Assembly: GCA_943331105.2 (NCBI GenBank)
Contig: CALQKH020000007.1
Span: 120,367 to 184,366, forward strand
DNA length: 64,000 bases
DNA from: Akkermansia muciniphila
GTDB taxonomy: Bacteria; Pseudomonadota; Gammaproteobacteria; Burkholderiales; Burkholderiaceae_C
Direction of reading: 5' to 3'
Part shown: in pieces, positions 27,573-37,236 of the stretch
How positions within the stretch are numbered: the stretch's first letter is position 1
Layout of the letters: every line of letters begins with the position of its first letter
Translations under genes and position numbers: made by a program
The notes under the pieces: generated by a model
Told to the model about the DNA's origin: nothing
Seen by the model: the letters and a program-made list of their open reading frames with translations, nothing else
Databases searched by the model: none

Positions 27573-28343
27573 ATGATCGGCATCATGAGTGCCATGCACG
27601 AGGAGCTGTCTGCTGTTCTGGCTGAAATGGCAGACCAGCAGCGTGTCACGGTCGCAGGCAGGGATTTCTGGGTCGGCCATTGGCAAGGCCATTCGGTGGT
27701 GGCGGTGTTGTCGCGCATTGGCAAAGTGGCAGCCTCAACAACAGCCAGCATTTTGCTCGACCGCTTTCAGGCAGGGAGTGTGGTCTTTACAGGGGTTGCA
27801 GGCGGCTTGGCCCCAGAAGTTCGCGTAGGTGATGTGGTGGTGGCCCAAGGCTTTATTCAGCATGACATGGATGCATCCCCCTTGTGTCCAAAATACGAAG
27901 TGCCTTTTTATGGGCGTGCCTGTTTCGATGCAGCCCCCAGTTTGTCTGCTCAATTGGCACGCGCCAGCGCCCAAGTTCTGGCTTCAGCCTCTGAGCATTT
28001 GGGGCATGAGGCGATGGGTCAATTCAAGGTGTCGTCGCCCCGCGTGCACCAAGGCTTGCTGATCAGTGGGGACCGCTTTGTATCGACCTCTGCTGAAAGC
28101 CGGATTTTGTCCAAGGCATTTCCATCCGCTATGGCCGTGGAGATGGAGGGCGCCGCAGTTGCCCAAGTTTGCTGGGATTACAAAGCTGCTTTTGCGGCGG
28201 TGCGCACGGTGTCTGATCGCGCCGACGACGCTGCCCACATGGATTTTCAAAGCTTTGTCAGCGGTGTCGCCAGCCGTTACAGTTTGGCAATTTTGTCCCA
28301 TTGGCTGAAAGAACTGCCAAAAGAAGGCCCCAGCATCACTTGA
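27573..28343 (+). CDS. mtnN: 5'-methylthioadenosine/S-adenosylhomocysteine nucleosidase
   Basis: A 256-residue MTA/SAH nucleosidase, which splits the adenine from methylthioadenosine and S-adenosylhomocysteine to keep methylation going. Motifs: IGIMSAMHEEL at the N-terminus, FTGVAGGLAPEVRVGDVVV in the ribose-binding part, and VEMEGAAVAQVC followed by RTVSDRADD, which contains the general-acid aspartate. TGAGGGG precedes the ATG at 27573. Its end overlaps the convergent corA gene by eight bases. Confidence 0.92.
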   Translation: MIGIMSAMHEELSAVLAEMADQQRVTVAGRDFWVGHWQGHSVVAVLSRIGKVAASTTASILLDRFQAGSVVFTGVAGGLAPEVRVGDVVVAQGFIQHDMDASPLCPKYEVPFYGRACFDAAPSLSAQLARASAQVLASASEHLGHEAMGQFKVSSPRVHQGLLISGDRFVSTSAESRILSKAFPSAMAVEMEGAAVAQVCWDYKAAFAAVRTVSDRADDAAHMDFQSFVSGVASRYSLAILSHWLKELPKEGPSIT

Positions 28344-29322
28344 GCCAGCCGCGGCGGCGGAAGTACCACATGGGCACCACCGCACTGGCGACCATCAAGC
28401 AAAGGGCGAATGGGTAGCCCCATTTCTGAGACAGCTCCGGCATGTACTGAAAATTCATGCCGTACAAGCTGGCAATCAAAGTAGGTGGCAGTAAAGCCAC
28501 GCTGGCCACAGAGAAGATCTTGATGATTTTGTTTTGGTTGATGTTGATGAAACCCACGGTGGCATCCATCAAAAAGTTGATCTTGTCAAACAAAAATTCA
28601 GTATGCGAATCAAGGGAATCGATGTCGCGCAAAATTTGACGCGCTTCTTCGAACTGCTCGGCATTCAACATTTTGGAACGCATCATGAAACTGACAGCGC
28701 GTCGGGTGTCCATGGCGTTGCGGCGAATGCGACCGTTCAAGTCTTCTTGGCGGGCGATCGCACCCAATACTTCACCTGCCATGGCATCGGTCACATCGCC
28801 TGAAAGCACTTTTTTGCCAGCGCTTTCCAGTTGGTCGTAAATGCCTTCCAATGTATCGGCCGAATATTCGGCGTCAGCGTCAAACAGTTTGAGCAGCACA
28901 TCCTTGGCGTCTTCGATCAAGCCAGGGGCTCGGCGCGCGCGCATGCGCAGCAGGCGAAATACCGGGACGTCTTCATCGTGGATGGAAAACAGCACACCTT
29001 GACTTTTCAGTTCGGCGTTGTGTTGATTCAAGATAAAGGCGCATCGCACCGTGCTGGGTTGCTCTTCATTGGCGACCAAGAAGTCGGAGCGGATGTGTAA
29101 TTCGCCGTTGTCTTCTTCATAAAAACGGGCGGATTCTTCGATGTCCTCGTCCATCGCATCTTCCGGGATGGACAGGCCAAAGTACTGCTTGATCCAGCGC
29201 TTTTCTTCCAGCGTGGGCGACTCCAGGTCGACCCAGATGGGTTGAAAGCGGGAGAGTTCTTCCAGCGACTCGATCTCTTCCTGAAAGAGGCGGCCGTTGA
29301 CAAGGGTGAAGATGTTGAGCAT
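28336..29322 (-). CDS. corA: CorA family magnesium/cobalt transporter
   Basis: A 328-residue CorA-type divalent cation channel. The long N-terminal cytoplasmic domain is acidic and alpha/beta in nature. Two C-terminal helices follow, the first ending in YGMNFQYMPE, which holds the GMN selectivity motif; the tail is basic (WYFRRRGWLK). It imports Mg2+ (or Co2+). A 12-base inverted repeat sits upstream at 29383-29425. Confidence 0.93.
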   Translation of the reverse strand: MLNIFTLVNGRLFQEEIESLEELSRFQPIWVDLESPTLEEKRWIKQYFGLSIPEDAMDEDIEESARFYEEDNGELHIRSDFLVANEEQPSTVRCAFILNQHNAELKSQGVLFSIHDEDVPVFRLLRMRARRAPGLIEDAKDVLLKLFDADAEYSADTLEGIYDQLESAGKKVLSGDVTDAMAGEVLGAIARQEDLNGRIRRNAMDTRRAVSFMMRSKMLNAEQFEEARQILRDIDSLDSHTEFLFDKINFLMDATVGFININQNKIIKIFSVASVALLPPTLIASLYGMNFQYMPELSQKWGYPFALCLMVASAVVPMWYFRRRGWLK

Positions 29323-29382
29323 GGCGAATCCAAAAAATGGCCAGATGCCAAAAGTTCAAAGGGGCGGCGAAGGGTTCTTGGC

Positions 29383-29425
29383 AGCTTTCGAACGATGGGC
29401 ATGGTGCTCAGCGCGTTCGAAAGCT
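29383..29425. promoter_or_regulatory. 12-bp perfect inverted repeat upstream of corA
   Basis: AGCTTTCGAACG and its exact reverse complement CGTTCGAAAGCT are separated by 19 bases, 61 bases ahead of the corA start. Each arm contains the small palindrome TTCGAA. It could be a bipartite operator (arm centres about three helical turns apart) or a hairpin in the corA leader. Confidence 0.6.
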
Positions 29426-29478
29426 ACCAACTCGGGGTAGTTTCCACAGCAATGTGTCTCCAGAATGAATGGATTGAA

Positions 29479-30693
29479 TTATCGCACTTGATAAGTCGAT
29501 TCGGCGGTCAAGAAATCAAGGATTTCCGCGGACCTGGTGGTCACGTCCGCTTGCCCCAAGGCCATCAAGGCCCTGATAAACCCTGGCTCAAACAGCAAGT
29601 AACTGGCCAATGCCGCCCCGCTGCCTTGTAATGCACCCAAGCCCTCGAGTACCCGCAAGATGGGCTTTGGCAGTGTGTGAACATGAGCCTGAGCCAACTC
29701 ATCCAGCGAGGCGCTGGGTTGAAGTGTGAGCACCTCAACCGACCGAAAAGGCAATTCGGCAAGTACCGAGTCAGGCAGTTTGCGCAAGGATTGGTTGATG
29801 CGGCTGATTTGCTCCACGTCGGCTTCCAAGGTGTCATGGAAGACGCTGGCCATCGCATGTCCTGCGATCGTGCCCAAAGAGGGCCGTCCGTTGTTGCGAC
29901 AGGGCGTGCCCAAACCGGCACGCTGGGGTTGGCTCACGCCGATGGCCAAAATCCGATCAGCGCCCAGCTGCACGGCAGCTGACAAGGGGGATATTTGCCG
30001 CATCGACCCATCTCCAAAAAACTCCATGCCACCGTCTACCCAAAGCGGTGTGGCCGGAAAGATGAAGGGAATGGCGCTTGACGCCATCAGATGCTCGATC
30101 GTGATGGGTTGTTGTTCGGCACGACGGCCAGGACGGCTCCAAGGAATCGGCAAACCGTCCTCGGTTTGACAAAAAGTCCAGTGCTCACCGCTGGAGTAAC
30201 TGGAGGCGGTCACAGCCAAGGCGTGCAACACCCCTTTTTGCAGCGCCGTGTCGATGCGGCTCAGTTCGATCGCTTTGTGCAAAGTGTTGACCAAGGCCAA
30301 GCTGTCCATGGCTGCAGCTTGTTGGCGAGCCGATAAAACCAAACCCAAGGCTGTGGCCCATCGGCTAAAGCGCGCCAGGGGTGTCTGAGGCAGGTGATAA
30401 ACCGCATCGGTGCGTATGCCCTGCCAAAAATGGGCCAAATCGTCCAGCGCGCCCAGCCCTTCCATGGCCCGGCTGGCCAAAAAAGTCGCATTCAGAGCGC
30501 CAGCAGAAGTGCCCGTGAGCACTTGAAAAGGAAAACAAGGGGCATCTTTGGATGCGCCCAGCAGTCGACCTATCGCCTGTAAAGCGCCGGCTTGGTAGGC
30601 CGTGCGAGCGCCGCCGCCCATCAAAACCAGACCATTCAACCGGGGTGCTGCCGCAAGCGGGGGACTGGTTGCGTTCAGAGTGTCAATGTGCAT
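29479..30693 (-). CDS. Patatin-like phospholipase family protein
   Basis: A 404-residue patatin-fold lipid acyl hydrolase. GGGARTAYQAG is the oxyanion-hole motif, GTSAGALNA holds the nucleophilic serine, and VDGGMEFFGDGS supplies the catalytic aspartate, completing the Ser-Asp dyad. There is no signal peptide, so it probably acts on cytoplasmic or inner-membrane lipids. A TTG nine bases upstream is possible, but the ATG at 30693 is preferred. It is divergent from an MFS gene across 60 bases. Confidence 0.9.
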   Translation of the reverse strand: MHIDTLNATSPPLAAAPRLNGLVLMGGGARTAYQAGALQAIGRLLGASKDAPCFPFQVLTGTSAGALNATFLASRAMEGLGALDDLAHFWQGIRTDAVYHLPQTPLARFSRWATALGLVLSARQQAAAMDSLALVNTLHKAIELSRIDTALQKGVLHALAVTASSYSSGEHWTFCQTEDGLPIPWSRPGRRAEQQPITIEHLMASSAIPFIFPATPLWVDGGMEFFGDGSMRQISPLSAAVQLGADRILAIGVSQPQRAGLGTPCRNNGRPSLGTIAGHAMASVFHDTLEADVEQISRINQSLRKLPDSVLAELPFRSVEVLTLQPSASLDELAQAHVHTLPKPILRVLEGLGALQGSGAALASYLLFEPGFIRALMALGQADVTTRSAEILDFLTAESTYQVR

Positions 30694-30753
30694 GGTGTTC
30701 AAGGGGGCAGTCCGTGGGTGTTAGATTCTCAACCAACGCGAAGGCATTGTTTC

Positions 30754-31965
30754 ATGATCCCCCACTTGACCCCACGGCGTGAGCGCTGGCTGCTGTTGAC
30801 ATTGGCGGGCATCCAATTCACGCACATCCTGGATTTCATGATCATGATGCCGCTGGGGCCGCAGTTCACAGCCCTGTTTGGGATCAGCAACGCCCAGTTC
30901 GGTTTGTTGGTTTCGGCTTACACCCTGTCAGCCGGTTTGTCTGGGCTCATGGCTGCCACCTATATTGACCGTTTTAGCCGCAAGCAGTTGCTGCTGACCA
31001 TGTACACCTTGTTTGGTTTGGCCACCTTGGCCTGTGGTCTTGCGCCTGATTACTTTTGGTTGATGGTGGCGCGCATTGCCGCAGGTTTGTTTGGGGGCGT
31101 TTTATCGGCCTTGGCTCAGACCATCGTGGGCGACGTCATTCCGTTTGAGCGTCGTGGCAGGGCCATGAGTGTGGTCATGACATCTTTCTCGGTGTCTACG
31201 GTGGCGGGAGTGCCCTTGGGCCTGTTTTTGGCAGCGCATTTCAATTGGCATGCTCCATTTTTTGGGATTGCCTTCTTGGTGGGGCTGCTGGCACTGGGCG
31301 CTTGGCAGACCTTGCCCCGCTTGGATGCGCACTTGCACCACCCTGAGCGGGTGAACGTGTGGCGCGGGATCGGTCAGGTGTTGGCCGAGCCAAACCATCT
31401 CAAGGCTTTTGGCGTCACGGGTTTGATGATGTTTGCGGGCTTCACAGTCATTCCCTACATCACGATTTACCTTCAGTCCAATGCTGGCATGAAAAACGAT
31501 GAGGTGCCTTGGATCTATTTGTGTGGCGGTCTAACGACCTTGTTGACGGCGCGCTACTTTGGTCGATTGACCGATCGGGTCGGCAAAGTCAAGGTGTTTC
31601 AGCGCTTAGCGGTGGCGGTGGCTTTCCCCTTGATGGCGACCACGCTGTCGGAGGGCTTGCCATTGTGGGGGTTGTTGCTGATTTCGACTTGGCTGTTCAC
31701 CATGATGAGTGGTCGGATGATTCCCGGAATGGCCATGATTTCATCTTCCGTAGAGCCTCGTTTGCGCGGTACCTTCATGACGCTCAATTCGGCGGTCCAA
31801 TCCGCTGCCATGGGGTCTGCTGCTTTGGTGGGAGGGCTCATTATTGGGCGCGATGCACAGGGACACCTCACACTTTACTGGGTTGCAGGATTGTTAGGGG
31901 TGGTGGCAAGCTGCCTCAGCGCTTGGTTGGCAGGGCGTTTGCACTTGCATGGCGCGCCAGCTTGA
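30754..31965 (+). CDS. MFS transporter
   Basis: A 403-residue major facilitator with about 12 membrane helices. Motif A appears as ATYIDRFSRKQLLL after TM2, and VAGVPLGLFLAAHFNWHAPF lies in the TM5 region, similar to sugar-efflux and arabinose-polymer-type transporters. The ATG at 30754 begins just before helix 1, although the frame is open upstream. The substrate is unknown. It is divergent from the patatin gene. Confidence 0.9.
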   Translation: MIPHLTPRRERWLLLTLAGIQFTHILDFMIMMPLGPQFTALFGISNAQFGLLVSAYTLSAGLSGLMAATYIDRFSRKQLLLTMYTLFGLATLACGLAPDYFWLMVARIAAGLFGGVLSALAQTIVGDVIPFERRGRAMSVVMTSFSVSTVAGVPLGLFLAAHFNWHAPFFGIAFLVGLLALGAWQTLPRLDAHLHHPERVNVWRGIGQVLAEPNHLKAFGVTGLMMFAGFTVIPYITIYLQSNAGMKNDEVPWIYLCGGLTTLLTARYFGRLTDRVGKVKVFQRLAVAVAFPLMATTLSEGLPLWGLLLISTWLFTMMSGRMIPGMAMISSSVEPRLRGTFMTLNSAVQSAAMGSAALVGGLIIGRDAQGHLTLYWVAGLLGVVASCLSAWLAGRLHLHGAPA

Positions 31966-32144
31966 ATTGCTGAGGCCCTTATGGGGACTGAAACTCGTTT
32001 GGGTGGCAGAAAAAACACCACCACGAATTGTTTCAAGTCGGACAATAGCACCGAAACGAGGCCTTGTGGCCATTGAGGGCTGACTTTTTAGGTTTAGTTG
32101 GGGATGTATTGCTTTTCGGTGATGTGGGGCGCATAGTGGGGTTG

Positions 32145-32192
32145 AACCACCTGAAAAGTGGTTTCTGAGCCCCGCCTCGGTGGGGCTTTTTC
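32145..32192 (+). promoter_or_regulatory. Tandem hairpins, the second terminator-like, in the hpf leader
   Basis: The first stem is AACCAC/GTGGTT (32145-32163). The second is AGCCCC/GGGGCT (32168-32187), extendable with a wobble pair, followed by TTTTT. Only 28 bases separate this from the hpf start at 32220. It ends the 254-base stretch after the MFS gene, in which no gene is visible. Confidence 0.65.
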
Positions 32193-32219
32193 TACCCTGC
32201 ATCTATGGAGGCGACACTC

Positions 32220-32549
32220 ATGAATTTAATCATCAGCGGACACCATTTGGAAGTGACCCCTGCCTTGCGCCAGTACGTCACGGGGAAACTCGATCGCATC
32301 ACCCGACATTTTGACCAAGTGGTGGATGTGAAAGTGCTGCTGACTGTCGAAAAGCAGAAAGAGAAAGAAAAGCGTCAAAGGGCCGAGTGCAACATACATG
32401 TCAAAGGCAATGACTTGTTTGCCGAGAGCGCACATGAAGATCTTTATGCCGCAGTGGATGAGCTGGTGGACAAACTCGATCGTCAGGTGGTCAAACACAA
32501 AGACCGGATCACCGATCACCATCACGCAGCGCCCAAACGCATGATGTGA
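32220..32549 (+). CDS. hpf: Ribosome hibernation promoting factor (HPF/RaiA family)
   Basis: A 109-residue short-form HPF that parks ribosomes in the decoding centre in stationary phase. [23 protein letters not shown] and [20 protein letters not shown], each quoted here in part of the fold, are the family's beta-alpha elements. GGAGG precedes the ATG. It heads the hpf-ptsN-hprK block; its usual neighbour rpoN is not next to it. A terminator follows. Confidence 0.95.
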   Translation: MNLIISGHHLEVTPALRQYVTGKLDRITRHFDQVVDVKVLLTVEKQKEKEKRQRAECNIHVKGNDLFAESAHEDLYAAVDELVDKLDRQVVKHKDRITDHHHAAPKRMM

Positions 32550-32566
32550 CCCATCCTCTTGAGCCC

Positions 32567-32592
32567 AAGGCCGCTGCAGAGCGGCCTTTTTC
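32567..32592 (+). terminator. Rho-independent terminator after hpf
   Basis: An eight-base stem AAGGCCGC/GCGGCCTT with a six-base loop (TGCAGA) is followed by a T-run, 18 bases after the hpf stop. Confidence 0.88.
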
Positions 32593-32696
32593 ATGGCGCA
32601 TGTCGTCTCTAAATGGCAACAAACTCGTAAAAATGGCTTCGGTTCCTTGGCCGGCCAGAGCTTGGGGCCGTTCGGGTGCATAATCCGGCCTCGACC

Positions 32697-33164
32697 ATGA
32701 ACCGACTCTCATCCATACTGCCTGTTGCACAAGTTCTTGTAGGAGTGGAAGCCACCAGCAAGAAACGCGCATTCGAAGAAGCCGGACTTCTCTTTGAGAA
32801 TCTCCACGGTTTGTCTCGTGCTTTGGTCACGGACAGCTTGTTTGCACGTGAGAGGTTGGGGTCGACAGGTTTGGGTCATGGCGTGGCCATCCCGCATGGC
32901 CGCATCAAGGGCCTTAAGGCGCCTATGGCCGCCGTATTCCAGTTGGCCGAGCCGATCGGTTTTGATGCCCCCGATGAGCAGCCTGTTAATTTGCTGATTT
33001 TTTTGCTGGTGCCCGAGGCTGCTACGCAAAAGCACCTTGAAATCCTTTCTGAAATCGCTGAGTTGCTGAGCGATACCGTGCTGCGTGAAAGCATCAAGTC
33101 CAGTACGGCCCAAATCGGTTTGCACCAATTGATTGCCCAATGGCAGTCGGCCCAAACGGCCTGA
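32697..33164 (+). CDS. ptsN: PTS IIA-like nitrogen regulatory protein
   Basis: PtsN (EIIA-Ntr), 155 residues, a phosphoacceptor of the nitrogen PTS. H67 in GHGVAIPHGR is the phosphorylated histidine. There is no sugar permease domain. The neighbouring HprK fits the known betaproteobacterial grouping. The ATG at 32697 gives the standard N-terminus; no strong ribosome binding site is seen. Confidence 0.93.
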   Translation: MNRLSSILPVAQVLVGVEATSKKRAFEEAGLLFENLHGLSRALVTDSLFARERLGSTGLGHGVAIPHGRIKGLKAPMAAVFQLAEPIGFDAPDEQPVNLLIFLLVPEAATQKHLEILSEIAELLSDTVLRESIKSSTAQIGLHQLIAQWQSAQTA

Positions 33165-33187
33165 CTGCTCTGCGCTGAAACTCTGCG

Positions 33188-34129
33188 ATGAAGCCTTCCG
33201 TCATCAGCGCCGATGTTTTGTTTGAAGACCATCGGCAGCAACTCAAATGGCAGTGGTTGGCGGGACTTGGCGCCTCCGAACGACGCTTTGACGAAGTCGC
33301 TGTGCGCGAAGCCCGCTCAGGTGCCGACTTGGTGGGGTACCTCAATTACATCCATCCTTATCGCGTACAAATTTTGGGCCCACGCGAAGTGGCTTACCTG
33401 ACCAGCGGTTCGGATGAAGACTGTGCCCGTCGTACGGCCCGCATCGTGACCCTGGAGCCTCCTGTTTTGGTGTTGGCCGATGGTCAGACTGCCCCAGATG
33501 CACTTTTGGCCATGTGTGAACGGGCTCAGATCCCTATGTTTTTGACCGAGCAGTCGTCGGCGTTTGTGATCGATGTGCTGCGGGCTTATTTGTCCAAACA
33601 TTTTGCCGACCGCACCACGATGCACGGTGTGTTCATGGACATCTTGGGCATGGGTGTGCTGATCACCGGCGAGTCTGGCTTGGGCAAAAGTGAGTTGGGT
33701 TTGGAGCTGATTTCCCGCGGTAACGGCTTGGTGGCCGACGATGCCGTCGATCTGTACCGCATCAACCAGACCACCATTGAGGCGCGTTGCCCTGATCTGT
33801 TGCAAAACCTGTTGGAAGTGCGCGGCATTGGCTTGCTCGACATTCGGGCCATTTTTGGTGAAACCGCGGTTCGCCGCAAGATGCGCTTAAAGTTGATCGT
33901 TCATTTGGTGCGGCGCGAAACTTTGGAGCGCGATTACGAACGATTGCCTTCAGAGCCTTTGCGCCAGGATGTGCTGGGGATTCCTGTGCAAAAAGTGGTG
34001 ATTCAAGTGATGGCGGGCCGCAACATCGCGGTTTTGGTGGAGGCGGCTGTGCGCAATACGATTTTGCAGATGCGCGGCATTGACACTTACCAGGAATTCA
34101 TCGAGCGGCAGCGCCGTGCCATGGAGTAA
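33188..34129 (+). CDS. hprK: HPr kinase/phosphorylase
   Basis: HprK, 313 residues, phosphorylates and dephosphorylates a serine of HPr. The P-loop is G161-E-S-G-L-G-K-S168; the C-terminal signature ([20 protein letters not shown]) is intact, with the HGVFMDI segment before the P-loop. The gene follows ptsN by 23 bases. In beta-proteobacteria it acts within a reduced PTS that regulates rather than transports. Confidence 0.96.
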   Translation: MKPSVISADVLFEDHRQQLKWQWLAGLGASERRFDEVAVREARSGADLVGYLNYIHPYRVQILGPREVAYLTSGSDEDCARRTARIVTLEPPVLVLADGQTAPDALLAMCERAQIPMFLTEQSSAFVIDVLRAYLSKHFADRTTMHGVFMDILGMGVLITGESGLGKSELGLELISRGNGLVADDAVDLYRINQTTIEARCPDLLQNLLEVRGIGLLDIRAIFGETAVRRKMRLKLIVHLVRRETLERDYERLPSEPLRQDVLGIPVQKVVIQVMAGRNIAVLVEAAVRNTILQMRGIDTYQEFIERQRRAME

Positions 34130-34142
34130 CCCACTCAGTTGT

Positions 34143-34574
34143 TCAGCGTGCGTTCCGGTGGGGACACGGATTTTGAGTGCAGTGGGCGTACAAGCTCAGA
34201 GCATGGTCGGCAATCTCAAACCCTTTCGCTTTGGCGACAGCATGTTGGCGTGATTCGATCTCTGCATCGTAGAATTCTTCAACCCGGCCGCAATCGAGAC
34301 AGACCATGTGATCATGGTGCTGCCCCTCGTTCAACTCGTAAACCGATTTGCCGCTTTCAAAGTGGTTGCGACTCAAGATGCCTGCTTGTTCAAATTGGGT
34401 CAAAACCCGGTAAACAGTGGCCAATCCAATGTCTGCGTTTTCCAGAAGCAGGTGACGAAAAACATCTTCTGCTGTCATGTGACGCATGGAGCCGCTTTGG
34501 AAAACTTCCAAAATTTTCAGTCGCGGTAAAGTGGCCTTGAGCCCGTTGTTTTTCAGTTCATCAATCTGACGCAT
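34143..34574 (-). CDS. fur: Ferric uptake regulator
   Basis: Fur, 143 residues, the Fe2+-dependent repressor of iron acquisition. The winged helix (1-80) contains [18 protein letters not shown]; the metal-binding region is [11 protein letters not shown] (86-96, with C92 and C95), and late cysteines and histidines follow (HCTQNPC). The ATG at 34574 gives the standard start. It converges with hprK and is divergent from bamE. Confidence 0.95.
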   Translation of the reverse strand: MRQIDELKNNGLKATLPRLKILEVFQSGSMRHMTAEDVFRHLLLENADIGLATVYRVLTQFEQAGILSRNHFESGKSVYELNEGQHHDHMVCLDCGRVEEFYDAEIESRQHAVAKAKGFEIADHALSLYAHCTQNPCPHRNAR

Positions 34575-34661
34575 GGGATGGGGTAGTCCTGTCGTTGGGT
34601 AGCGGTTTGTTTGCAAAGCTGCCGCTACAATGGACATGATCATATCGGCACCCATCCAACC

Positions 34662-35204
34662 ATGACCGCATCCCCGACATTTCGCTCGTCCTGCCGTTAT
34701 CTGGCTGTGGCACTCCTGCTTTTTGGATTGGCGGGTTGCAGCGGCTTAGCCGGTGTGAATCGAGACACATTCAGGCCCTATGTGCCCGAGGTGGTGCAAG
34801 GCAACTTCATTTCCAAGGAGCAAAGACAAGTCTTGCGCCTTGGCATGGCGCGGGTGCAGGTGCGCGAAGTGTTGGGCACACCCTTGGTCGCCAGTTTGTT
34901 CCATGGAGACCGGTGGGATTACGCATTCAGCATCCAACGGCAAGGCGTTGCACCTCAAAATTTCAGGCTCACGGTTCATTTCAAGGACGATCTGTTGGAC
35001 CGCATTGAAGGTGACGATTTGCCCAGCGAATCCGAGTTTGCCGGACGCCTGATCAAGCCTCGAGCTCCAGGCAAATTGCCTGTCTTGCAAGCCAGTGAAG
35101 AAGACCTCAAGAAGTTCTCCACCACGCCGGCTTCCAGGCCCGTCAACCCGCCGGCACCCGCAGCCCCCCGAACTTATCCACCCTTGGAGCCCGTTTCGCG
35201 CTGA
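34662..35204 (+). CDS. bamE: Outer membrane protein assembly factor BamE
   Basis: BamE (SmpA/OmlA), a 180-residue lipoprotein of the Bam outer membrane assembly complex. The lipobox LAGC places the modified cysteine at residue 26. The BamE domain has [23 protein letters not shown], here quoted in part, and DRWDYAF. The Pro/Ala-rich C-terminal tail of about 30 residues is longer than in E. coli. Position next to fur is common in this order. Confidence 0.93.
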   Translation: MTASPTFRSSCRYLAVALLLFGLAGCSGLAGVNRDTFRPYVPEVVQGNFISKEQRQVLRLGMARVQVREVLGTPLVASLFHGDRWDYAFSIQRQGVAPQNFRLTVHFKDDLLDRIEGDDLPSESEFAGRLIKPRAPGKLPVLQASEEDLKKFSTTPASRPVNPPAPAAPRTYPPLEPVSR

Positions 35205-35262
35205 GCGCGTCGGTCGCTTGTGTCCAGCTCGGCGGTTGAGCCCCCATTTCATTCAAATCCAA

Positions 35263-36078
35263 ATGACCACTTTGAAACAACTGCCCATCACCGTCGCGGG
35301 TGCCTCTGGCCGCATGGGTCACATGCTCATTGAAGCCATTTTGGCCACTGACGACTGCCGTCTGTCAGGTGCCCTTGACATCGCCGCCAGCCTTGCTTTG
35401 GGCCAAGATGCCGGAGCAGCCTTGGGCCGGATCACAGGAGCGCTGGTCACAGCTGACCTGCACGCAGGCTTGCAAGGATCGGCATGTTTGATCGATTTCA
35501 CCCGTCCAGAAGGCACACTGGCCCATTTGAAAGTCTGCCGCGAATTGGGGGTCAAAGCGGTCATAGGGACCACGGGTTTCACGGATGCCCAAAAAGCCGA
35601 AATCGCCCAGATTGCCCGTGACATTGCCATCGTCATGGCGCCGAACATGAGCGTAGGCGTCAACGTCACTCTCAAGCTTTTGCAAATGGCCGCGCAGGCC
35701 ATGCCTACCGGCTACGACATTGAAATCATCGAAGCCCATCATCGGCACAAAGTCGATGCACCGTCGGGTACAGCACTCAAGATGGGTGAAGTGATTGCCG
35801 AAGCGATTGGGCGTGATTTGAACGAATGCGCCGTTTACGAACGTTATGGCCATACCGGCGAACGCGACCCATCCACCATTGGGTTTTCCACCATTCGGGG
35901 CGGTGACATTGTGGGCGACCACACGGTGCTCTTTGCCGGCATAGGCGAGCGCATTGAGATAACGCACAAGTCATCCAGTCGCTCAACTTACGCTCAAGGC
36001 AGCCTTCGAGCGGCACGCTTTTTGTCAACGAGAGAGCATGGCTTGTTTGACATGTTTGATGTGTTGAGTCTGCGCTGA
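35263..36078 (+). CDS. dapB: 4-hydroxy-tetrahydrodipicolinate reductase
   Basis: DapB, 271 residues, reduces the dihydrodipicolinate precursor in lysine and meso-diaminopimelate synthesis. The NAD(P)H motif GASGRMG is at about 13-19, and [15 protein letters not shown] holds the substrate-binding and catalytic residues. The C-terminal end matches the tetramerisation part. It follows bamE after 58 bases. Confidence 0.96.
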   Translation: MTTLKQLPITVAGASGRMGHMLIEAILATDDCRLSGALDIAASLALGQDAGAALGRITGALVTADLHAGLQGSACLIDFTRPEGTLAHLKVCRELGVKAVIGTTGFTDAQKAEIAQIARDIAIVMAPNMSVGVNVTLKLLQMAAQAMPTGYDIEIIEAHHRHKVDAPSGTALKMGEVIAEAIGRDLNECAVYERYGHTGERDPSTIGFSTIRGGDIVGDHTVLFAGIGERIEITHKSSSRSTYAQGSLRAARFLSTREHGLFDMFDVLSLR

Positions 36079-36099
36079 GGCGCTTTCACCCACAACACC

Positions 36100-36744
36100 A
36101 TGAACTTGCACGACTTTTGGCTGCACAGCGACGCCGTGAGTCAGTTTTTGGCGGTGTTGCTCTTGGCCCTGTCTGTGGGCTCATGGGTGGTGATGGCTTG
36201 GAAATGGCGTTTGTTATCGCGTGTGAGTCAAGACGTGCCCCGCAGTGTGGCCGCTTTTTGGCAGGCACCAGGCTTTGAAGATGCACGCCAGCGGGTGGCC
36301 CAATTTGACCGTGATGCCTGCGTTTTGCCCATGTTGGATGCGACTTTGTTGCCCTTGGGCGGCACTTTGGCGTCATCTGGCGACCGACACCACCAACTGA
36401 CGCGGGTGCTGCGCGATGCGATGCAATCGGGGATTCGCCGAATGCAGTGGGGGCAAACATGGTTGGCCACTGCGGGAACGATTTCACCCTTCATCGGCTT
36501 GTTGGGAACGGTCTGGGGTATTTTCAACGCTTTAGCGGGGCTGGCAGAGGGCGGGGCCATTCGCATCGAAGAGATTGCCGGGCCCGTGGGCGAGGCCTTG
36601 GTCATGACCGCTGCTGGTTTGGCGGTGGCGATTCCGGCAGTCTTGGGCTACAACCTGTTGGGGCGGCGCATTGGCCAAATCGAGGCGGAGCTTGAGGGCT
36701 TTGCGCACGATGTGCGAGCGCTTTTGTCCAAACCTGCGGACTGA
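36100..36744 (+). CDS. exbB: MotA/TolQ/ExbB proton channel family protein
   Basis: A 214-residue ExbB/TolQ-type inner membrane protein with three helices (about 15-35, 120-145 and 165-190) around a long cytoplasmic loop. FIGLLGTVWGIFNAL is the conserved channel helix. With the ExbD-like partner six bases downstream it would harness the proton motive force for an outer membrane process. No tonB or tolA is adjacent, so the specific partner is unknown. Confidence 0.9.
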   Translation: MNLHDFWLHSDAVSQFLAVLLLALSVGSWVVMAWKWRLLSRVSQDVPRSVAAFWQAPGFEDARQRVAQFDRDACVLPMLDATLLPLGGTLASSGDRHHQLTRVLRDAMQSGIRRMQWGQTWLATAGTISPFIGLLGTVWGIFNALAGLAEGGAIRIEEIAGPVGEALVMTAAGLAVAIPAVLGYNLLGRRIGQIEAELEGFAHDVRALLSKPAD

Positions 36745-36750
36745 TGCAAC

Positions 36751-37170
36751 ATGCCCTTTGGTCGATTGTCCAGCCGTCGCTCCGATGCGCCTATGGGTGA
36801 CATCAATGTGACCCCATTGGTGGACGTGATGTTGGTCTTGTTGGTGATTTTCATGGTCACAGCCCCTTTGATGACCAGCGCCATTCGGCTGGATTTGCCC
36901 CAAAGTCAAGGCGCAGATACAGGTGCATTGGCTTCTTCAGTGGTCTTGGTGGTGGATGCCCAAGGGGTTTTGTACTTGAACGATCAAGTCATATCGGAGA
37001 ACGCCTTGAAAGCGCATCTTTCCCGTGTGGCCCTTCGCGATCCGCAAACCGAGTTGGAGCTCAGAGCCGATGCCACGGTGCCCTATGGTCGGGTGGTCGA
37101 AGCCATGGGTTTGGCTCAAAAAGCGGGCCTGACAAGAATTGGCTTTGTCGCCCAGTTGGCGAATCCTTGA
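36751..37170 (+). CDS. exbD: ExbD/TolR biopolymer transport protein
   Basis: A 139-residue ExbD/TolR protein: short cytoplasmic start, one helix (about 22-42) with the essential acidic residue in NVTPLVDVMLVLLVIFMV, then a periplasmic domain. It forms the proton-driven motor with the preceding ExbB. The gene is followed by leuS with 66 bases between. Confidence 0.9.
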   Translation: MPFGRLSSRRSDAPMGDINVTPLVDVMLVLLVIFMVTAPLMTSAIRLDLPQSQGADTGALASSVVLVVDAQGVLYLNDQVISENALKAHLSRVALRDPQTELELRADATVPYGRVVEAMGLAQKAGLTRIGFVAQLANP

Positions 37171-37236
37171 TAGACCTGGGCTTGGTGCGTCCCGAGCGCC
37201 CAGATCGCCGAGTCCCAAGCCCTACAATTTAGCCCT

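Noticed and set aside
34630..34650. ATGATCAT element between fur and bamE as a Fur box
   Set aside because: Only a short match to the 19-base Fur consensus; not enough to support autoregulation.
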